A stretch of 64,000 nucleotides of DNA, taken from Triatoma infestans (Eukaryota; Arthropoda; Insecta; Hemiptera; Reduviidae). Where the stretch lies: the NCBI GenBank assembly GCA_011037195.1, contig JAAEAF010006666.1:111132-175131 (forward strand), in the 5' to 3' direction. Each line of letters opens with the position of its first letter. Position 1 is the first letter of the stretch. The position numbers were made by a program, and so were the translations under genes. The notes under the pieces are model-generated. The model was not told where the DNA came from. It worked only from the letters and a program-made list of their open reading frames with translations, and did no database searches. Below are positions 34,166-44,973 of the stretch, piece by piece.

Positions 34166-34594
34166 TGTGAAATGACGTCATACACCTAAAAAAAATTTTT
34201 TGAAGACTATTAAACATTTAGAAAATAAAAATTATAAGTTTAAATTTTGTTTTTTTCTTTTTAATAATAGTTTATTTATTTATTTATTTTGTATAAACCT
34301 TGAAAATACTACGAAATATGAAACAATAATAAATATGGTGTAACAGTCCAAAGGGGTCATCACGTTTTGAGGGCATGCATATTCAAAGTTTCTCTAAGTA
34401 TTTCATGATCTTAGTATTATATACAATCGATTCGCTAATCATTTTTATTACTGTTAATTATTTTTTTCATGTATTTGATAAACAATGTATATCATATGAA
34501 AATCGACTTTTGATTGTGAAGCTGATGAAACTGCGATCAAGTCTTCCACTGCAATCTATATAGTGTGAGCCTCGACTTTTTGTTGGGCTAATAC
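34166..34594. other. No feature recognised
   Basis: AT-rich. The (TTTA)n at about 34268-34290 is the only repeat. Confidence 0.4.
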
Positions 34595-34868
34595 ATTCTC
34601 TTACTTAATTTTGCGAAATATTGAGTTTTTCACCAAAAAATACATGTTTTGAGGTCCCTTGAATACGAAAACATAATTTTTTTAGTGTTTTTTAATGAAT
34701 AGTCTGTGGGAAAACAAAATATAGGTCAAAAAACAAAAAAAAATCTTAAGATGTTCAAACTGATATGATGTGTACCTTGAAAAATTCAATTTGTATTGTA
34801 GAAAATCTCACAATTAAACTTAAAAGTATTGTAAATCGTGTGACTACTTCACACATGTTTTTTTTTCC
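34595..34868 (+). repeat. Family A internal-deletion derivative (~270 bp)
   Basis: TTCTCTTACTTAATTTTGCG, GTTTTTCACCAAAAAATACA, TTTTGAGGTCCCTTGAATAC and a diverged AAAACAAAAAAAAATC block. It then ends with GTGTGACTACTTCACAC (34842-34858) and ATG plus a T run. The terminal stem is intact with a changed loop. Confidence 0.7.
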
Positions 34869-35324
34869 TTAACATTTTTAAAATAATATTTTTGAATATA
34901 ATAAAAAAAATAATATAAATATAAAAATAAAGAAATAATAAACAGATCTAATAATAATAAGAAGAGGAAGGTTATGTTGTGTAGTTAACAGACCATTTCA
35001 ATTACACCATTTTATTATGCACTTATATAAAATGTAATAATAGGAATAACGTTAGTGGATAATATTATTATTATTATTAATATTACAATAAAATAGCCAT
35101 TAAAGTGATGTTTTTTCCTCTCTTTTAATATTACTATTGAGATCGTATTAGATTTTCGAAAAGATTTTTTTGTTGTTTTAATTCAATAAAATTACTTCTC
35201 AATGACAGTTGTGTAACATTTAATTGAAAAAAAAAAAAGTCTGAGAAGATAAGTTCATAATTCACGAAGCTAGGTAACAATCCAGTGTGAAACAATATAA
35301 TATAAGTGGCTGGTTGGAGTGTCA
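34869..35324. other. AT-rich stretch, no feature recognised
   Basis: Poly-A/T runs and (TTA)n near 35066-35080. Confidence 0.4.
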
Positions 35325-35420
35325 TGGCGGGGGGAAGAGAAGAGAACGTAGTAGCGGAAACGAGTTGTACACTTCCTGCAGGCCACATCCGTTCAATCTT
35401 CCGTTCTACTCATTGAGAAA
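35325..35420. other. Locally GC-rich stretch of unknown function
   Basis: GCGGGGGGAAGAGAAGAGAA, CGTAGTAGCGGAAACG, CCTGCAGGCCACATCCG stand out from AT-rich flanks. No element, RNA or domain recognised. A short CA-rich tract follows at 35436-35458. Confidence 0.3.
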
Positions 35421-36059
35421 GCACGTCATCATACATATACACACACACAGACACACAACGTTCAATATACAGGTGTACAATACTAATAATACACAATACT
35501 GCATTTTATATCGTAAGTTATTTATATTCACTAAACAGAATTCATAAATGACGTACATATATTATATATAGAGAACATACAAGATACTTTATTTTATATT
35601 TTCCTACATTTTGTATTTCCATTTTTTTTTTTTAATATCCCCAACTTTAATAGAATGATATTGCATGTAATTTCTATGAAAACAAGTATAGTTGTATGTA
35701 ATAATTACAGGATATGCAGTGTGCAATTTACTATTCATTATTTTTTTTTCTGTCATTCTATACTTATTTATTAAACTTTGTCAATAAATTGAGTTTTTAA
35801 AAAAATTAAATAATTTTTTTTTTACTAAATTCAATAATGCGACTATTATTCCACTAACATCAAGTTGTACTTTTTAATCACTAGAGATTAAAAGAAATGA
35901 CGATGCTGCTATATTTCAATTAAATAAATTTTTAGGTTTGGATGAAATTGCTAAAATGTATAAGAGAAGTTATTAAATTAAATATTTGTTTTAATATTTT
36001 AAAATCAATTTAATAATAATGTTAGAAAACATAATATAATTTTGCTTAACTTTAATCTA
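35421..36059. other. AT-rich stretch, no feature recognised
   Basis: No coding or repeat signal. Confidence 0.4.
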
Positions 36060-36680
36060 ATATTCTACAACCTTTCTGGACGTAACTTTTCCCTATTCAG
36101 TAGGCAATATTCTATTGTTAAGAGAAACTATTTGAATGGTTTCAAATTTTAGAATTATCATGTTTTCAACGCAAATGCATGTTTTGAAGTTCCCTGAATC
36201 TGAAAAAGCCCCCCCCCCCCCATAGTAACTAGAAGCTGAAAGTAGGAGAAAGATCAAACCTGATATTCCGTTCAAGTTCTTCTACCAGTGGAACTAACCA
36301 AATTTTAGTCAAAATGGGTCAAACGGAAGTACCACTTTTACTTTTTTGCGATTTTCTCAAAAACGGCTCCAATGACTTTCTTTAAGTTGTGGTTGGGTTG
36401 TGGCAGAGCTGAAAGCATCAGATATATTATCCATGATAGCCTGCTTCTTTTTGTGGTCATCGACCGGTTTTGGGGCGTTCACTTTAGAGTGTGATAACAT
36501 AGACTTACACAGAACAAATTTAGTTCGTACACTCAGTGTATCACCACGAAAAGTAGCAGGCTATCTTGGAAAATATCTCTTGATGATTTTCTTGAAACTT
36601 GGTACACTAACTAAACACACAGAGAGCTACCAATTTTCCCGGGAAAATGTTTCAAATGATAGGAATTTTATGTATTTACG
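36060..36680 (+). repeat. Family A repeat interrupted by a hairpin element
   Basis: TTTTGAAGTTCCCTGAATCT, C14 at about 36210-36223, AAACGGAAGTACCACTTTTA (one-base variant of the module start) and TTTTCTCAAAAACGGCTCCA up to about 36384. It resumes at about 36583 with GATTTTCTTGAAACTTGGTA and TTTTCCCGGGAAAATG. Confidence 0.75.
36385..36582. mobile_element. Hairpin element, family of 52198, truncated
   Basis: The left arm TTGTGGTTGGGTTGTGGCAG, ATGATAGCCTGCTTCTTTTT and GTGGTCATCGACCGG is inverted at 36545-36580 as CACGAAAAGTAGCAGGCTAT. Much of the right arm is deleted. It lies within a family A module, so it is younger than that copy. Confidence 0.7.
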
Positions 36681-36684
36681 ATAG

Positions 36685-36945
36685 TATACGAAGTTTTATT
36701 CAGAAAATCTTTGGAGCCGTTTTCAAGAATACCACAAAAAACTAGAAAAAAAAAGAAGAAACATTCAGTAAGGATGATGGAGGCATTCTGAAGGTTGATG
36801 GATTTATTCGAAATCTTCCGGATTTAGATAGTAGTACCTAAACTGATGCACCAAGTTTCTTCAGCTCCCTGCAACTTTTCGTTTTTATTATATTCTGTTT
36901 TACACAAACACACACAGACACTTGAGTAAGATAAAGTAACTAGTT
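36685..36945 (-). repeat. Family A repeat, 5' half
   Basis: AAATCTTTGGAGCCGTTTTC, ACATTCAGTAAGGATG, GGTTGATGGATTTATTCG and CAACTTTTCGTTTTTATTAT, then CA-rich (CAAACACACACAGACAC) before a GAGTAAGATAAAGT end at about 36925. Confidence 0.65.
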
Positions 36946-38084
36946 GACATAAGGAAGTGCTGACATGATAAAAGGAAAGTCTTGTAACTATAATCACAAA
37001 AAGAAGGAAAGAAAAAGTAAATAAAACAGGTGATTCCCTTGTGAATAGGAAAGTAGAGTATTCAGTAGGTATTGGCAGTGGTGTTCCCAGGGGATTATCA
37101 GTAATATTATGAAGTATTAGTATTCAATGCAAAATTTAAACAGGCACACAGTTTGTTGTAAATATGGTTTTTTTTAAAGTTTTAAGCCTATAATTAAGTT
37201 ATTGACAAACTAGTAAATTGATTTTATTACTTTCTCTTGGAGCAATAAATCAGTAAAATCAATTGTCCTACATTTTTTAATGGATACTTCTTGTTTGATG
37301 TTTTTTTTTTCTTTTTTTTTAAATACCTCAAGATTTTCCCATAGTGATTCATATATACTTTATCTTAGAAAAGAATTTTGTGTAAATATGTCACAGTAAA
37401 GAAATACACGATATATTTACTGGCAAACGAGATATGGGCCACACCTCCCCCATCAGTTTGACAAAACAATGCTGGTTATAACTGTATCAGCCATAGAGCG
37501 CCAACTTGTCAATTCACTCTCTTCAGTAGATTTAAACTAAAAGCTTACTAACAAAGCACCAAACATAAACCATGCCAACTGTATAATATATACAGTAATA
37601 CTAAACAATACAACACCATGGTCTGTTATCTATTGTTTGTATTCCACTTGTTATCTATTTTCTATCTATCTCTCTCTCTCTCTCTATTTCCATCCACCAA
37701 TCTCCCTCCTTCTTACACTCTACCTCTAACTCATACTGTGTAATATATATATAATGAAAAGACGACATCTGTCCAATGCAAGAAGTGGTACTAATGTCCA
37801 CAGCGGCAACAAGAGCGTAGATAACAGTTTGGATGCCACAATTATCATAATGTTATCACTATTTTGCTACCCCACTGATTGTTATATTTGTATACAATCA
37901 TTTAAGATTTCAACATCATACGAGGGATGTTGTGATGGTAATTTAATTGAAAATACGATTCATATTTCAGTACTGCTCCTCCCCCCCATTAAAAAAGGAG
38001 ATAAGAGAGAGGGAAATCTGGTTATCAAATTTTCGCAATTAGTTTTTTACCCGAAATACAGGTTTTCTAGTTTCTCTGTTTATA
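36946..38084. other. Sparse stretch with (CT)n
   Basis: (CT)n at about 37663-37685 and several T runs. A 111-codon plus-strand frame at 37754-38089 shows no domain and ends inside AT-rich repeat, so it is not called. Confidence 0.4.
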
Positions 38085-38664
38085 AATAAAATCTGGAGTG
38101 AAAATATCACACGAATTTCTCCTAATGCAGTTTGCAAAATTATAATTATTGACAAATTTTTCTTCAAACACTATAATTTTTACTAATTTTTTTCTTGTCT
38201 TCAATTTTATATGAAAACGAAAACCGAAATTTTATAAAAATGACTTGTTTGAAGAAAGCATAACTTCCCTCTCTCCGCCCATAAACTTCTTTAAATGATC
38301 TTTCTGGGAAAAAAGATTCAAACAAAACTTATAGGTCCCCGTGTTCTTAGTTAGTATATCAAATTTCAAGAAATTCGATCCGCCTTAAATGAATTTTCCC
38401 AGAGAAATGTTCCAAATAAAAATTATAGCTCTTAGTAAGTGTAACTGACATAACAAGTTTAAAGAAAAATCATTGGAACTATTTTTGAAAGAATCGCAAG
38501 AAAAGTGAAAAAAAAAAAACAACAACATTCAGTTCAGTGGTACTTCCGGTTGAGGAATATTGACTTATTGTTGATATTAGCTCATTGTCGGATCCCATGG
38601 TGACATCTAAACGGATTGTCAAGTTTGAACTTGCTGGGATTTTTCGTTTTTGAGCTATGCTGCT

Positions 38665-38706
<42 letters not shown>
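38085..38706 (-). repeat. Family A repeat, 3' part to the microsatellite
   Basis: 3' end AAATCTGGAGTGAAAATATC, ACACGAATTTCTCC, a module, then ACTTCCGGT at 38543, ATCCCATGGTGACATCTAAA, TTGAACTTGCTGGGATTTTT and the (CA)n at about 38667-38706. It stops at the microsatellite where the RTE-type fragment starts. Confidence 0.8.
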
Positions 38707-38708
<2 letters not shown>

Positions 38709-38734
38709 CAGAACATTTCCTATATACCTACCCC

Positions 38735-39735
38735 TTAGCGCTATGGCCCTACAAGGACCTGGGCCTCCTCCACTATTCTTTGCTATTTGGCTCTGCCGTG
38801 GGCATACCTCCGCCATCTTCTGACACCCATCCCTCTCAAAATTTCTTCCACACCATCCAAACATCTCATACGAGGCCTCCCTCTATTACGGCTTCCTCCT
38901 AGCTTTCCTTCCAAAAGTTTCCTTGTAATCCTGTTTTGTGGCATTTTCGCCGCATGTCCAAGCCACCTTAACTGGTTGTTCTTCCTTACAAAAGATCTGG
39001 TTCCCCGAACATATGCCGAAGCTCCTCATTTCTTCTACTTCTCCAGCGCACACTTTCGCAGATAGGTCCAAATATTCGTCGGAGTACTTTTCTTTCCCAT
39101 ATGTTGAGGAGTTTTTCAGTAGCTTTTGTGAATGCCCAACTTTCGCAACCATATGTAACCACAGGTCGAATGATTGTTTTGTAAATAAGGGTCTTAGCTC
39201 TGCTTGTTAAACTACTGAATTTCAACGGTTCTGGAGAGCGAACATCTATTGCCTGCCGCCATTCGTGCTTTTATTTCTTCTTCAGTTTCATTTTTTCAGT
39301 TACGAGTGCTCCCAGATATTTAAACTAGCTGGCGGATTTAAACACGTGATTTCCAAGGCATATACTGGATTCCACCCGACCTGGTCTCCTAGAGGTTTTT
39401 AAATAGAAAGTCTTCTCGTCATTTATTTGCAGACCCATCTTCCTTGCTGCGGCTTCGAATTCTTCAAAAACACCAGCTAGCGTTGACACCGATCGAGCCG
39501 ACAGCAAAACCTTGTCTCATAAGCTAAATGTTGAGTCATTCTGTTGTAAATAGTGTCATTCGGGTTAAAGCGTTAAAGCGAATAGCACGTACCGCCCCCT
39601 CTAGGGCTATATTAAACAGAGTGGGGGAATGGAGGTCGCCTTGCCTCAAGCCGCCCTTAACTGAGAAGGAATCCGTCAGGAATCTTTGCACCTTAACTTT
39701 ACAGCTGCTACCAGCAAGGGTCATTTCTGTAAGCT
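38735..39735 (-). pseudogene. RTE-type non-LTR retrotransposon, decayed reverse transcriptase
   Basis: The minus strand carries successive blocks in the right order: SFSVKGGLRQGDLHSPTLFN (RT motif, 39700-39590), a catalytic YADD region decayed to YE(D)K with a frame break (about 39520), LSARSVSTLAGVFEEFE, KMGLQINDEKT, TSRAKTLIYKTIIRPVVTYG then CESWAF, and LNIWERKVLRRIFGP. A GRPRMRCLDGV-like end and a WRR tail finish near 38735. The endonuclease and N-terminal RT are missing. Stops and frameshifts show it is dead. The IYKTIIRPVVTYGCESW block is characteristic of RTE-type elements in arthropods. Confidence 0.85.
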
Positions 39736-39737
39736 AA

Positions 39738-40025
39738 CTACTTCAAAAAAAGTAAAAAAAACATTCAGTTCAGTGGTACTTCTGGTTGAGGAATTTTGAC
39801 CGATAACCTTCTGTCGGATCTCATGGTGATAACTAAATGGAATATCAAGTTTGAACTTGCTGGGATTTTTCGTTTTTTGAGCTATGCTGTTCACATACAC
39901 ACACAGCAGATACCTAAAAATCACTTTTTTGGACTTAAGGGACCTGGAAACGTGTATTTCCAGTGAAAACTCGATATAGGAAATTTCAAACAATCGCAAA
40001 ACTTCCTCTTAACCAGGAGCAATAA
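39738..40025 (-). repeat. Family A repeat, 5' part
   Basis: Starts mid-element (AAAACATTCAGTTCAGTGG), repeats the segment already present at 38515-38665, then continues through a short CA tract to TTTTTTGGACTTAAGGGACC, ATTTCCAGTGAAAACTCGAT and CTTCCTCTTAACCAGGAG. Confidence 0.8.
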
Positions 40026-40489
40026 AGATATGAAAATAAATAAACATAACCACAAAAAAAAAAGTTAATTAAGTTTTATATAACTACAAAGATAACTAAA
40101 TCAACAGTTTTATATTATAGAAACATGTTCTCGATTATCGTCGTATACATTATATAGTGTACGAACCCTTTCTGTTTGAACTGTAGGGGTGAGTCGGTTA
40201 ATTACGGCTATGGTTTTTTTATTTTATTATTATTTGTACTGCTAACATAACTAAGTAGTAATGCCTCATTAAATCTCTTCTAAGATCGGGGCTTCCTTTT
40301 AGCGCCTCAACAACATATGTATACTATATATATAACACATACAGGAATTACTGTTCTCATTAAATAAATATTATGTGAACTAATAATAATTGGTTTTCTA
40401 CACGTAAAAGGGTGTACCATGAAGCATTTAGATAATTTCAAAAAATCTAATACACTCTACACGATATTTTCTTACTCCTTTTAATACAG
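40026..40489. other. AT-rich stretch, no feature recognised
   Basis: No coding or repeat signal. Confidence 0.4.
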
Positions 40490-40690
40490 AATAATACTCG
40501 CATATAAAATGAGAAATTTAAAACCCCAGGAATTTTGAAGGAACAGTAGCGTTTATGCTTTCCACTAAAGGGTCACTTTATTATAATATGGTTTTACCAC
40601 CTACATAATATTAATAAACATTCGAATCATTAGACAGTATATTCCAAATGTAATAAAAATCGATTAACCGAACTGAATATGACTGTTAGA
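40490..40690 (+). repeat. Family A internal module
   Basis: TATGCTTTCCACTAAAGGGT, TACATAATATTAATAAACAT and AAAAATCGATTAACCG match the second half of a module. Confidence 0.55.
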
Positions 40691-41699
40691 TGGAGCAGTT
40701 GTAGAGCAGTTTCAATATTCTTCTTGCTGGAATGAAACTCTAAAATCTAATCTATCGGCCAAATGCCTTTGAAATTAGAGTATTTAGTCCCATATCTTTG
40801 AAACTGTTCATATTACAATGTGTTTAAATACAAAATAAATCGGTTCAAAGGAATATAATGTGTCGGAAGCAAAAAAGAAAAGTGTGAAAATATTTTTGCA
40901 CCTCTCGTGCATAAAACTGGGAACTTTTTCTTTTTTATTATTATTGTTCTGTTTGCTTACAATAGAATATAGTGTGGCAAAAAAATAAAAAGGGTATATA
41001 ATCTAGGCAATTGTACGGTACTCACGTAAAGCCAATAAATATTTCAGGTGTGACCTTTCTATTTCATTTCTTACATTTTTCTTTCACTTCTATGTACTCT
41101 TATGATCTCTTTTTCTCTTTTAACCTTGCCCCCCCCCCAACGACAAGCTCACACACTTAAATACGCACACTTCTTCTTTTACATTGCAGCCAATACATAC
41201 AGATGGTTCCAAGTAAAACTAGTAGGTAGACAAATTGGCAAATAGAATTAAGTAACTAAAAGTAAACTTGGATAGAAAAAAAAAAACTTATCAAGTACAA
41301 CTTTTTATTGAAAAGTTCGGTAAAGATGTAAAACTTTTTTATTTTATTTTATTTATTTTTCTGTCATGCCCACCGTTCTTTATATACAAAATATATTTAC
41401 CTGATCTAAACATGTACGGTATGTACATATACCATATGCCACATATCAGCTGGTAGTATGGCCATTTTATATATAATACCTTATTGTATGGTGAACTATA
41501 AAAGACTTCGCATATATATACTGGATGTGTATATTATAGAAGGAATATCTCTATGGTAACACACCTCCTACTTCAACAGCCTGTTTATATGCTCTCTGCT
41601 GTAGGTAAATATTATTACTTAATACTAAACTAAGAGAAAGTAAATTAGAAAAAAAAAAGAATTCGATAGATAGTTTAAAAATATATATTTATGCATACA
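40691..41699. other. AT-rich stretch, no feature recognised
   Basis: C10 near 41130 and A/T runs. No gene. Confidence 0.4.
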
Positions 41700-42150
41700 T
41701 AAAAAAATTTGCTGTGAACATTTATTCACGACTCTCTCTTACAGCAGTTTACATAGTCCCATCATCATTATAGTCTAATTCATTATTTATTTATACGGGG
41801 ATTACCCCTTTATAAATTTCACATATCAGTATATATTATAATATCATGGAACCATTATTGAGAAAATCGTTAAAAACTGAGTAAAGTGGTACTTTCGGCT
41901 GATTGATTTGGACCAAAACCATCTTGTAGCCATCTGGTAGCATATAAACGAAATACAAAGTTTGAACTTACTCGATTTTCCGTTTTTTATTTATGCTGAT
42001 CACCCTCGTCACTCTCGACAGACACACACAATCACACAGACTAATTTTTAAAAACCGCTTTTTCGCACTCAAAGGACGTCAAAATATGTATTTCCGGTGA
42101 AAACTCAATTGCACAAACTTCAATTAACAACAGCAAGGGGAAAGTAATAA
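41700..42150 (-). repeat. Family A repeat, internally deleted
   Basis: GCTGTGAACATTTATTCACG (eroded 3' hairpin), CTCTCTTACAGC, GAGAAAATCGTTAAAAACTG, AGTAAAGTGGTACTTTCGGC, AACGAAATACAAAGTTTGAA, CACACACAATCACACAGAC, AAAACCGCTTTTTCGCACTC and ATTTCCGGTGAAAACTCAAT. Confidence 0.75.
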
Positions 42151-42240
42151 CATTTTCTACTCCAGACTCTGTTCGGATACCAAATAATTGCTGTATTTAC
42201 TTGCTGCACTAACATACATATACAAAAAGATCACCCCAAT

Positions 42241-42713
42241 ACGCTTTAAACAGCCCGAAAGGGGTATCTGTTGCATGCAGTTACTTAGGGAGTAGCGACC
42301 CCAAGAGTAACCACAACTCAGTATTCTCTGCACTTCGTCATAGCAGGACACAATACCCTTAAACTACATACACTCTAACTTAACAGACAAGGACAAGCAT
42401 AGTACACAAACTAGGGTCTCCGTCCCTAGTTAACTGGCGTAAGCCAAGGGAGAAGGAAGGGATGATTAGCTCAGTGTAGCGCGCTGGATTAGCAACGCGG
42501 AGGTCCCAGGTTCGAATCCAGCATGCTGCCTTAGATTTTCTCTTTCTAGGAGCCTCTACAACTCACTGTACGGTGATGAGCAGTGTTGTCAATAGCTAGA
42601 GGAACACTGCTTGGAAGTCGCCGGCAATGCACTGAGAAGGCTCCGGGGTACACAATAGATCTTTCAGGTCGCAGTGCGATAATCCCCTACAACAATCTAC
42701 GTCTATATCTACC
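42241..42713 (+). repeat. Ala-tRNA-like SINE, long subfamily, full length
   Basis: Complete copy: GAAAGGGGTATCTGTTGCAT (5'), ACTTCGTCATAGCAGGACAC, AACTGGCGTAAGCCAAGGGA, the tRNA-like core at about 42462-42523 (ATTAGCTCAGTG, GGTTCGAATCC), body, and AATCCCCTACAACAATCTAC plus GTCTATATCTACC. There is no poly(A); the tail is TCTA-rich. Confidence 0.9.
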
Positions 42714-42764
42714 ATTTAAACAAATCTATTAGTTCTGTCTATGTGAGCGCCCGTCTTCCCTAAA

Positions 42765-43168
42765 TATCTGATTTTGAATTCACCAAAAACACAGGACATG
42801 CAGTCATGAAAGTTCCCTGAGTCCCCAAAAACTGGTTTTTAGAAATTGATCTGTTTTTCTGTGTGTGTGTGTTTGTGTGTGTAACTAAAAAATGGAAAAT
42901 CGTAGTATGTTCAAACTTGACATTTCGTTTAAGTGCTAACGTGGGGCCTGACAGGAAGTTATAACAAAAACTGCCAACCGGAAATTACACTTTACTGAAT
43001 GAATATTTCTTGCATTTTCTGCGAGTTCCTCAGAAATAGCCATAATCGATATTATCTTTACTTGGTAATAACTTACTCACATACAAAAGTTACTTTTATT
43101 TGAAACATTTTTGCAAGAAAAATTCATTTAAAGGGGGTTATGAGGAAGGGGGAGGTAATGTTTTCCTC
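42765..43168 (+). repeat. Family A repeat, 5' half
   Basis: TCATGAAAGTTCCCTGAGTC, AAACTGGTTTTTAGAAATTG, (GT)n near 42860-42882, AAACTTGACATTTCGTTTAA, AACCGGAAATTACACTTTAC and AAGGGGGAGGTAATGTTTTC. Cut off where the minus-strand copy begins. Confidence 0.75.
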
Positions 43169-43174
43169 AATAAA

Positions 43175-44085
43175 AAATCCGGTGTGAAACACTCACACAA
43201 CTTTCTCTTACTCCTGTTCACAAAATTTTAATTGACAAATTTTATAGTTTGTGTTCGAAATATAACGAAATTCGTCGAAACTGAAAAAGCTGTTCAGTAA
43301 AAGCGCACTTCCGGTTTACTAACTTTCTTAGAACTTGGAATTTTGGTCATCTACTTATTTATAATTATTTCTGTTTGGATAATAGAATTATATAATCAAC
43401 AATCATACCACTTTAGAAGGAAGCTGTAACCCCACCCCTCCCTAAAAGTGCCCTTAAAAGAATTTTACCAGATAAATTTTTTAGATAAAAGTTGTAGATC
43501 TTTGCATGTTTAGTTTATATAAGAAGTTTCAAAAAAATCGTCGGAGCCATTTTCTAGAAAATTGGGAAAAAGTGAATAAATCATTTAGTAACGTGGTAAA
43601 GTAAACATACTTCCGGTTATCCGATTTTTTCAAACTCGGAATTTCAACAACATATTGAATTCTAATTAACATTATTTAGATGACAGAATTGTCTAATAAA
43701 CTGAAATAGCATTTATGGAATGTAACCTTCCCCTTCCTTCAAAGTGCCCTTCAATGCATTTTTGATGGAGAAATGTTCAAATAAAAGTTTAGCTCTTGTA
43801 TGTGTGTTGGTATATTAAGTTTAAAGAAAATCGTCGGAGCTTTTTTGAGAAAATCGCAAAAAAGTAAAAAATCCAACTAGTAAAGTGGATACTTCCGGTT
43901 GAGGAATTTTGACAGATAACGTACTGTCAGATCCCATGGTGAACCTAAACGGAATATCAAGTTTCAACTTTCTACGATTTTTCGTTTTTGAGCTATGCTG
44001 TTCACATACATACATAATACACCATACATTACATACATACATACATAACGTACGACATACAACATACACCCAACACTCACGGACA

Positions 44086-44116
<31 letters not shown>

Positions 44117-44250
44117 TACAGACCATTTGCTAAAAACCACTTTTTTGGACTCAGGGGACCTCAAAAAGGATATTTCCGGTGAAAACTCGATATCGAAAAT
44201 TTGACACGATTACAATACTTCCTCTTACTAGGAGTAAGAGAAAGTAAAAA
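43175..44250 (-). repeat. Family A repeat, full length
   Basis: Both termini present on the minus strand: 3' hairpin GTGTGAAACACTCACAC at 43182-43198 with subterminal ACTTTCTCTTACTC at 43200-43213, and 5' end GAGTAAGAGAAAGT at 44232-44245. Three module starts ACTTCCGGT at about 43308, 43610 and 43891 give spacings of ~300 and ~280 bp. A mixed (CATA)n/(CA)n tract lies at 44000-44116. It is about 1.07 kb. No flanking target duplication is visible, and both flanks are A/T runs. Confidence 0.9.
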
Positions 44251-44710
44251 AAAAGTCGTTTTATAAAGTTGAGATACTCCAGTTCCAGTAAATTGAAGAC
44301 CAATAAACATAATATAAAAAAATAATCTGAATTATATGATACAAGAGAATTAGCGCAAAATTGTGCGCTAATTAGATAAAATGGTGAGGTATGAATGTTT
44401 CCACGCTAGATTTTTTCAACCAATAAAACCCAAAGGATTAAAAAATATCTAGACAACAATCAAGTATATTTAAGTCTCGTAAAGATTTTTTTTTTTGAAA
44501 CACAGTTATTAGAAAAAAAATAAAGCTGAATAAAAAATAAATCTCCCTTTGTCGGATCGGCATTATCTGCTGAATAATATCACTTGTTTCGCTTTTTATT
44601 TCAAATATTATCGTCTTCTAAAAATAAACTCCTATATAGTTTGTTCGGTAAATTTAAATAAGTAAATAAATAAAGGGTGTTGGGAGTGAATGTGTTCACC
44701 CAAATTCCCC
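44251..44710. other. AT-rich stretch
   Basis: A possible family A 3' hairpin remnant (ATGTTTCCACGCTAGATTTT near 44393). Nothing else seen. Confidence 0.4.
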
Positions 44711-44720
44711 AACTGCAATT

Positions 44721-44963
44721 TTTTTTTTTTTTTTATTGAAGGCACGTCAACATCTATGGTCATTGGCACCCGTAAGCCTTTTCATTGCAGTGCCGGCCTC
44801 TGGACAGTGTTCTCTCGTTACAGACAACACTGTTCCATCACCGGACAGTGAGCTGTAGAGGGCTCCTAGAAAGAAAAATCTAAGGGCAGCACAGCTGGAC
44901 TCGAAGCAGGTCCCCCGCGTGGGAGTACAGTACGCTAACCACTTAGCTATTTCCTTCCCTCCG
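44721..44963 (-). repeat. Ala-tRNA-like SINE, poly(A) subfamily, with target duplication
   Basis: T16, GGCACGTCAACATCTATGGT, CACTGTTCCATCACCGGACA and a minus-strand tRNA-like head near 44895-44955 with an eroded B box. It is bounded by AACTGCAATT (44711-44720) and AACTGTAATT (44964-44973), a 10-bp duplication with one mismatch. Confidence 0.88.
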
Positions 44964-44973
44964 AACTGTAATT

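Noticed and set aside
37754..38089. 111-codon frame as a host gene
   Set aside because: No domain, no splice-site support visible, and it runs into a family A 3' end.
43909..44164. Cysteine/valine- or threonine/histidine-rich frames
   Set aside because: These are translations of the (CATA)n/(CA)n microsatellite inside family A.
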